The notes under the pieces were generated by a model. It saw only the letters and a program-made list of their open reading frames with translations, did no database searches and was not told where the DNA came from. Shown here in pieces: positions 54,370 through 59,309 of a stretch of 59,309 nucleotides of DNA; the stretch's first letter is position 1, and every line of letters begins with the position of its first letter. Source of the stretch: REEB95 sp050729835 (GTDB taxonomy: Bacteria > Pseudomonadota > Alphaproteobacteria > ATCC43930 > CGMCC-115725); contig JBOHLS010000016.1 of the NCBI GenBank assembly GCA_050729835.1, forward strand, positions 1-59,309. The letters run 5' to 3'. Position numbers and translations under genes: made by a program.

Positions 54370-56229
54370 TCAGTCGGCGGCGGATTGCGACTCGGCGGTG
54401 CGCGACCGCGTGCGGAGATGAATCAGGGTGTCGCGCTGGCGCTCCTGCTGTACCACATGCGCGCGCACCTGGAGCAAGTCGCGGCGCGCGACCAGACCGA
54501 CCACGACCTCGTCGTCGCGCCGCAGAACCGGGACGCGGCCGGTATCGGCGGCTGCCATTCGATCCGCCAGCTCGCCGACCAGTTCGTCCTCGTAGCCGGT
54601 GACCAAGTCGCGTTCCGCCATCAGATCGCGCAGCGCGTAGCCGGCGGGCCAGCCTTCCATCGTCCAGCGCAAGGCGTCGGAGCGCGCGACCATGCCGACG
54701 AGGCGGCCGTCGGCATCGACCACCGGATAGCTCTTGTGGCGCGACGACGCCTCGGGCCCGGTGAAGAACGCGATGGCGTCACCAACGGGTATGTCGGCCG
54801 CAAGCGTGTCGACCGGCGCCGCCATGATGTCGCCCACGCGCATGGTTTCGAACGGATCGACGACATACTCCCGCATCACGTGGTGGCCGCGGCGCGCCAC
54901 CTTTTCGGTGAGGATCGAGCGCCGGAGCAGCAGCACGGTCGTCGCGTGCGCCGCGATGCAGGCGATCGAGAGCGGCAGCATCGCGCCGAGGTTGTGGGTC
55001 AATTCGACGGCGAAGACGATGGCGGTGAGCGGTGAGCGCATCGTCCCGCCCATCATCGAGGCCATACCGAGCAGTGCCCACAAGCCGATCTCGCCGACGG
55101 GCATCGCGCTGCCGAACAGCGCGCCGAGCGCGCCGCCCATGATGAGCAACGGCGCAAGCACGCCACCGGTGGTTCCCGAGCCGAGCGCGATCGACCAGAT
55201 GATCGCCTTGATGACCAACAGGCGCACCGCTGGCAGCGCGCTCATGTCGCCGTGCAGCAGCGCGGCGATGTTGTCGTAGCCGACGCCCAGTGCGTGCGGC
55301 TCGATCAGGCCGCCGAGGCCGATGACCGCGCCGCCCAGCATCGGCCACCACATCCAGTGAATCGGCAGCCGGCGGAACAAATCCTCGCTGGCATAGACCA
55401 TCTGGGTGAGCAGGCCGGAGGCGAGGCCGGCGATGATGCCGAGCGCGCCGGCCAACAACAGGCCGACCACTGGCAGCGCGGGGCTCGTCGCCATCGGGAA
55501 CAGCACGTCCGAGCCCATCAGCAAGGGGCGCCAGGCCTCGGCCACGATCGCGGCGACCGCGACCGGAATGAAGCTGCGCGGTTTCCACTCGAACAGCAGC
55601 AGTTCGACGGCCAGCAGCATCGCCGCGATCGGCGTGCCGAAGGTGGCGCTCATGCCGGCGGTGGCGCCCGCCACCAGCAGCGTCTTGCGTTCGGCATTCG
55701 ACAGCGAAAAGAACTGGCCGAACAGCGATCCAAACGCGCCGCCGGTCATGATGATCGGGCCCTCGGCGCCGAACGGACCGCCAGTGCCGATCGAGATCGC
55801 CGACGACAGCGGCTTGAGCATGGCGACCTTGGGCTCGATCCGGCTGTTGCCGATGAGGATGGCTTCCATCGCCTCGGGAATGCCATGACCGCGGATTTTC
55901 TCCGAGCCGAAACGCGCCATCAGGCCGACGACGAAGCAGCCTGCGACCGGGATGAGCACGGAGATCGGGCCCAGCACGGTGCCGACGATCGAGGCGGGCG
56001 CGTCGCTGAACTGGCTGTGATAGGCCAGGTTGGTCACCAGATAAATGAGACGGAGCAGGACGGCGGCGGCGATCGCGCCGGCGGTGCCGACGACGAACGC
56101 CATCGCCACCAGGATCAAAAGCCGGCGATCGGTGGTGAAATCGCGCAACCGGTCGGTGGCGATTTCGGTGATGCTGCTCGAGGCTCGATGGGGTCGCGAC
56201 GGACGGTTCGGCGGAGTGCTGTTGTGCAT
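54370..56229 (-). CDS. ClC-family chloride channel/transporter with CBS domains
   Basis: 619 aa. ClC signature segments: GHGIPEAMEAIL (GSGIP-like), GPFGAEGPIIMTGGAFGS with the gating Glu in GAEGP, and GTTGGVLAPLLIMGGALGALFG. A Tyr near the end of the channel domain is not positively assigned. Two C-terminal CBS domains about 480-600 (IPVGDAIAFFTG, SYPVVDADGRLVGMVARSDALRW, RVPVLRRDDEVVVGLVARRDLL) may respond to nucleotides. ATG 56229 is used; the frame extends to 56283 with a non-conserved leader. It is divergent from the frameshifted MarR gene. Confidence 0.9.
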   Translation of the reverse strand: MHNSTPPNRPSRPHRASSSITEIATDRLRDFTTDRRLLILVAMAFVVGTAGAIAAAVLLRLIYLVTNLAYHSQFSDAPASIVGTVLGPISVLIPVAGCFVVGLMARFGSEKIRGHGIPEAMEAILIGNSRIEPKVAMLKPLSSAISIGTGGPFGAEGPIIMTGGAFGSLFGQFFSLSNAERKTLLVAGATAGMSATFGTPIAAMLLAVELLLFEWKPRSFIPVAVAAIVAEAWRPLLMGSDVLFPMATSPALPVVGLLLAGALGIIAGLASGLLTQMVYASEDLFRRLPIHWMWWPMLGGAVIGLGGLIEPHALGVGYDNIAALLHGDMSALPAVRLLVIKAIIWSIALGSGTTGGVLAPLLIMGGALGALFGSAMPVGEIGLWALLGMASMMGGTMRSPLTAIVFAVELTHNLGAMLPLSIACIAAHATTVLLLRRSILTEKVARRGHHVMREYVVDPFETMRVGDIMAAPVDTLAADIPVGDAIAFFTGPEASSRHKSYPVVDADGRLVGMVARSDALRWTMEGWPAGYALRDLMAERDLVTGYEDELVGELADRMAAADTGRVPVLRRDDEVVVGLVARRDLLQVRAHVVQQERQRDTLIHLRTRSRTAESQSAAD

Positions 56230-56282
56230 CTGCGAGGGGCTGTGGGGGAAATGATGCTGTGAGCGGCGCGAATTATACCGCA

Positions 56283-56302
56283 ATGCGATATGTATATAGC
56301 AT
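56283..56302. promoter_or_regulatory. operator-like palindrome between ClC and marR genes
   Basis: ATGC-G-ATAT-G paired with T-ATAT-A-GCAT: 8 of 10 positions pair. It lies 54 bases from the ClC start and 42 from the marR frame, so it may control both. Confidence 0.45.
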
Positions 56303-56343
56303 CAAGCTTCGCCTTGTGAATTGCGGCCGGATGCCGCGCCGCG

Positions 56344-56836
56344 ATGGGCAAGATGGTTAAAATGACGGACAAGGCGCGCCGCCTGACACGCACGGACTAC
56401 CTGCGACTCGCGGAATTTCGCCATATTTTGCGCCGTTTTCTGGTCTTCAGCGGACGCGCGGCCGAGCATGCCGGCCTGATCGCGCAGCAGCACCAGGCGC
56501 TGCTGGCGATCAAGGGGTATCCCGGTCCCGGTGGCCACCATCGGCGATCTGGCAACCCGACTCGCCATCCGTCACCACAGCGCGGTTAGACTCGTCGACC
56601 GGTTGGTCGCCAAGGCGCTGGTCAGGCGCCGGCCCGCGACGGTGGATCGTCGCCAAATCCGGCTTGAGCTCACGCCCCGGGCCGAAACCCTGCTGGCGCG
56701 GCTGTCGGTGGCACATCGCGACGAGCTCGAACGGCTGGCGCCGTTGCCGAGTGCCTTGTTGGACGCATTCGGCCGCCCGCGGGAGCTCCGCGGCCAGCAA
56801 ATCCGCCGCTTTCGCCGCCGCCATGCAGTTAGTTGA
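56344..56836 (+). pseudogene. MarR family regulator, frameshifted
   Basis: The first frame (LTRTDYLRLAEFRHILRRFLVFSGRAAEHAGLIAQQHQALLAIKGYP) is the MarR dimerisation part. The second frame (VATIGDLATRLAIRHHSAVRLVDRLVAKALVRRRP, the helix-turn-helix and wing) follows in another phase. Removing one C from CCC at 56521-56523 joins them (GYPVPVATIGDL). The stop is 56836. The gene lies 3' of an operator-like palindrome shared with the ClC gene. Either a pseudogene or a sequencing error in the C run. Confidence 0.82.
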
Positions 56837-56850
56837 CTATAGCTAACTAA
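56829..56850. promoter_or_regulatory. second copy of the TTAGTT N10 AACTAA operator
   Basis: TTAGTT, ten bases (GACTATAGCT), AACTAA; outer arms AGTTAG / CTAACT also pair. It overlaps the 3' end of the MarR frame and a TTGACT at 56833-56838. Arms and spacing equal those at 52485-52506. Confidence 0.6.
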
Positions 56851-56893
56851 TGGCCTAAGAACCCATTCGTGTGGTGAATACGCCAGCTCCCTG

Positions 56894-56920
56894 AACCCCG
56901 CTTCGGCGGGGTTCTTTTTT
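56894..56920 (+). terminator. strong intrinsic terminator
   Basis: AACCCCGC - TTCG - GCGGGGTT, an eight-pair stem with a UUCG-type tetraloop, followed by CTTTTTTT. It faces + strand transcription. It lies between the marR 3' end and the purB 3' end. Confidence 0.85.
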
Positions 56921-56960
56921 TCCGGCTTACCGACGTGAGGTGTGCGACGGACGGTGCGGA

Positions 56961-58259
56961 TCACGCCTTGCCGAAGACGCGCCGGAAGATCGTGTCGACG
57001 TGCTTGACGTGATAGGCGTGGTCGAAATGCTTGGCCAGCGCCGCCGGCTTGATGTGGCGTGACACCTCGGCATCGGCCTTGAGCAGTTCGGCGAAGGCAC
57101 CCTTACCGCGCCACGCCGCCATGGCGTTGCGCTGCACCGCCTGATAGGCCGATTCGCGGCTCATGCCGGCCTGGGTCAGCGCCAGCAACACGCGCTGCGA
57201 GTTCACCAGCCCGCCGAGGCTGTCGAGGTTCTCGCGCATGCGTTCGGGATAGACCATCATCTTGTCGACGATCTCGGCCATGCGCGCCAGCGCGAAATCG
57301 AGCGCGATGGTGGCGTCGGGCGCGATCACGCGCTCGACCGCCGAATGCGAGATGTCGCGTTCGTGCCACAGCGCCACGTCCTCGAGCGCCGGCGTCACCG
57401 CGCCGCGGATCAGGCGCGCCAGGCCGGTGACGTTCTCCGACAATACCGGATTGCGCTTGTGTGGCATGGCGCTCGAGCCCTTCTGGCCAGGCGCGAAATA
57501 TTCCTCGGCTTCGCGCACCTCGGTGCGCTGCAAGTGGCGAATCTCGAGCGCCAGGTTCTCGAGCGAACCGGCGATCACGCCGAGCGTCGCGAAGAACATG
57601 GCGTGCCGGTCGCGTGGCACGATCTGGGTCGAGACCGGCTCGGGGGCAAGGCCGAGATTCTTGGCGACGTATTCCTCGACTTCGGGCGCGACGTTGGCGA
57701 AGGTGCCGACCGCGCCCGAGATCTTGCAGGTGGCGATCTCGGCGCGCGCCCGAATCAGCCGCTCGCGGCCGCGCGCGAATTGCGCGAAATGGCCGGCGAG
57801 CTTGAGACCGAAGGTCGTCGGCTCGGCATGTATGCCGTGGCTGCGGCCGATGCACAGCGTCTTCTTGAATTTGAAGGCGCGGCGCTCGAGCGCCGCCAGC
57901 AGGCGATCGAGATCGGCGATCAGGATGTCGGACGCCTGGGTCAGCTGCACCGCAAGGCAGGTATCGAGCACGTCGGATGAGGTCATGCCCTGGTGGATAA
58001 AACGCGCCTCGGGCCCGACATGCTCGGCGAGGTTGGTCAAGAAGGCGATGACGTCGTGCTTGGTCTCGCGCTCGATCGCGTCGATGCGCGCGATCTCGAA
58101 CTTGCCCTTGTCGCGCAGGGCCTTAGCGGCCGATTTCGGCACCGTGCCCTGTTTGGCCATGGCGTCGAGGGCATGCGCCTCGATCTCCAACCAAATGCGG
58201 AAACGGTTCTCCGGCGCCCAGATGGCGCTCATTCCCTTTCGGCTGTAGCGGGGAATCAT
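56961..58259 (-). CDS. purB: adenylosuccinate lyase
   Basis: 432 aa fumarase/aspartase-superfamily enzyme used twice in purine synthesis. HQGMTSSDVLDTCLAVQL, RSHGIHAEPTTFGLKLAGHFAQF, and the GSSAMPHKRNP signature loop are present. The ATG at 58259 begins MIPRYSRKGMSAIWAPENRFRIWLEIEAHA, the normal PurB start. It is remote from the purCSQL cluster. The IS3 remnant begins about 124 bases upstream, so its promoter region is short. Confidence 0.95.
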   Translation of the reverse strand: MIPRYSRKGMSAIWAPENRFRIWLEIEAHALDAMAKQGTVPKSAAKALRDKGKFEIARIDAIERETKHDVIAFLTNLAEHVGPEARFIHQGMTSSDVLDTCLAVQLTQASDILIADLDRLLAALERRAFKFKKTLCIGRSHGIHAEPTTFGLKLAGHFAQFARGRERLIRARAEIATCKISGAVGTFANVAPEVEEYVAKNLGLAPEPVSTQIVPRDRHAMFFATLGVIAGSLENLALEIRHLQRTEVREAEEYFAPGQKGSSAMPHKRNPVLSENVTGLARLIRGAVTPALEDVALWHERDISHSAVERVIAPDATIALDFALARMAEIVDKMMVYPERMRENLDSLGGLVNSQRVLLALTQAGMSRESAYQAVQRNAMAAWRGKGAFAELLKADAEVSRHIKPAALAKHFDHAYHVKHVDTIFRRVFGKA

Positions 58260-58448
58260 TGGTTTGGTTCTCCCGGCACGCGATACCATGCCGGCAACAC
58301 CGGGTAAACCTTACCGTTACATCGAGGCCCCGGCGCATAAAAAAGGTCCGGCACGCGTGAGCGAGAGCTGGCTCGGGGAATCTGGACAGTGGGATAAGTA
58401 GAGTTTCTGCCTGACCACAGCCAGGATGGCCTGCGATCAGGAGGGACG

Positions 58449-58754
58449 ATGAGCAGACGGGCACGGCGGAACCACACACCGGCATTCAAGGCGAGAGTGG
58501 CGTTGGCGGCGGTGAAGGGCGATCTGACGCTGACGGACCTGGCGCAGCAGTTTGATGTCCATCTGAACCAGATCACGCAATGGAAGGCGCAGCTTCTGGA
58601 CGGTGCGGCCGGGGTGTTCGACGGGCGGTCTGGGCGTTGCGCGCTGGCGGTCGATGTGAAGGCGCTGCATGCGAAGCTCGGAGAGCTGACGCTGGAGAAC
58701 GATTTTTTGGAAGGTGCGCTCGGCAAAGCGGGCGTGCTGAGCGCAAAGCGATGA
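58449..58754 (+). CDS. IS3-family transposase OrfA
   Basis: 101 aa helix-turn-helix subunit: RRNHTPAFKARVALAAVKGDLTLTDLAQQFDVHLNQITQWKAQLL, then a leucine-zipper-like coiled coil (VKALHAKLGELTLENDFLEGAL). GGAGGG precedes the ATG. It ends AAGCGATGA, overlapping the OrfB start. In intact IS3 elements the two reading frames also make a fused transposase by frameshifting. Confidence 0.9.
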   Translation: MSRRARRNHTPAFKARVALAAVKGDLTLTDLAQQFDVHLNQITQWKAQLLDGAAGVFDGRSGRCALAVDVKALHAKLGELTLENDFLEGALGKAGVLSAKR

Positions 58755-59274
58755 TCGACCGGTCGCATGCTCTGCCGGTCGCCAAACAGGCGGCAGCGCT
58801 GAGCATCAGCCGGGGCAGCGTCTATTATCTGCCCCGACCGGTCTCGGTGTCCGATCTCGCCATCATGCGCCGCATCGACGAGTTGGATATCGACTTCCCG
58901 TTTGCGGGCAGCCGAATGCTGCGCGACCTGCTGGCTGCCGCGGGCTTCAGCGTCGGGCGTCTGCACGTGGCGACGCTGATGAAGCACATGGGGATCGAGG
59001 CGCTTTATCGCCGGCCGAGCACGTCCAAACCCGCACCAGGGCATAAGACTTACCCGTATCGACTGCGCAAGCTGGCGATCACGCGGCCCGACCAGGTATG
59101 GGCCATGGACATCACCTACATCCCGATGGCGCGCGGCTTCGTCAATCTCGCGGCGGTTGTTGACTGGTTCAGCCGCCGGGTCCTGGCGTGGCGGCTGTCG
59201 ATCACACGATGGAAGCAGCGTTCTGCGTCGAGGCGCTGGAAGAAGTTCTGGCGCGCTACGGCACGCCGGAGATC
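58751..59274 (+). pseudogene. IS3-family transposase OrfB, incomplete
   Basis: Starts MIDRSHALPVAKQAAALSISRGSVYYLPRPV and continues into the DDE integrase core, with the first Asp in VWAMDITYIPM and the second in AAVVDWFSRRVLAW. A frame change of +2 or -1 occurs at 59204-59208 (ITRWK versus the expected ITMEAAFCVEALEEVL), and the similarity stops at about 59274 before the catalytic Glu. It cannot be active. Confidence 0.85.
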
Positions 59275-59309
59275 TGTAAAGTAGGCGACGAGCGCCGATC
59301 GCCTTTCGG

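Larger units (their letters stand above)
58383..59274 (+). mobile_element. IS3-family insertion sequence, truncated and frameshifted
   Basis: A probable left inverted repeat starts TGGACAGTGGGATAAGTAG at 58383. OrfA and OrfB follow, joined by an ATGA overlap. OrfB similarity ends abruptly near 59274 (GTPEI segment), after which the sequence does not read as IS3. The right end is not seen, so the copy is either cut by another event or continues as a rearranged element beyond the window. Confidence 0.8.

Overview
The window is GC-rich, densely coded bacterial chromosome and looks alphaproteobacterial, most likely Hyphomicrobiales (Rhizobiales) or a close relative. The evidence is a purC-purS-purQ-purL-bolA-grxD cluster, an F1-ATPase zeta-type inhibitor (DUF1476), a TTG-started S21, a CtaG/Sco/PCu(A)C copper-delivery set, and dispersed palindromic repeats of types I associate with Bradyrhizobium-like genomes. 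No rRNA, tRNA, CRISPR array, prophage or origin was seen. The only transposase is a broken IS3-family copy at the right end.

Layout. 1-3230: cytochrome c oxidase subunit II with Sco, PCu(A)C and CtaG copper-insertion factors. 3425-9103: DUF2237 protein, a membrane PAS histidine kinase, three secreted proteins and a MarR regulator. 9107-11930: a cluster divergent from that MarR gene (glyoxalase-fold protein, YCII protein, frameshifted MoaD/ThiS-like carrier, EthD protein, BNR beta-propeller). 12024-20619: NAD synthetase, GlnRS, an MFS transporter, a decayed TPR/DUF805 pair and a ferritin-like protein of unknown role. 20736-30411: CysRS, DUF427, ergothioneine genes egtB-egtD, CDP-diglyceride hydrolase, YbjN, an isocitrate/isopropylmalate-type dehydrogenase divergent from citramalate synthase, TrmJ and DUF952. 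30412-37843: coupled GlxA-type regulator and DJ-1/PfpI protein, ribosomal proteins S21 and S4, a frameshifted epimerase, a CorC-type transporter and DUF202. 37927-43495: a solute-binding protein, a Rieske ferredoxin with an atypical PdxA-like dehydrogenase, a cold-shock protein, an untracked 38-aa very basic protein, an extradiol dioxygenase and two genes that have both lost their 5' halves. 43518-50312: grxD, bolA, purL, purQ, a HemD-like gene, purS, purC, NRDE and DUF1476. 50340-58259: oxalyl-CoA decarboxylase and oxalate/formate antiporter, a ClC channel, a frameshifted MarR gene and purB. 58383-end: IS3 remnant.

Most genes are housekeeping or small-metabolite genes in short operons. The pieces most worth attention are the MarR-linked MoaD/BNR cluster, the Rieske/PdxA-like pair with a changed substrate pocket, a 22-bp operator that occurs twice (oxalate antiporter promoter and 3' end of the second MarR gene), a palindromic repeat inserted in frame inside egtB, and the HemD-like gene inside the purine operon.

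Interrupted genes are unusually frequent: the 5' end of coxB, the MoaD-like gene, DUF805, TPR, epimerase, the second MarR gene, IS3 orfB and the DoxX/peroxiredoxin pair. Three of the breaks are single-base length changes in G, A or C runs, so sequence or assembly error must be excluded before calling them pseudogenes.
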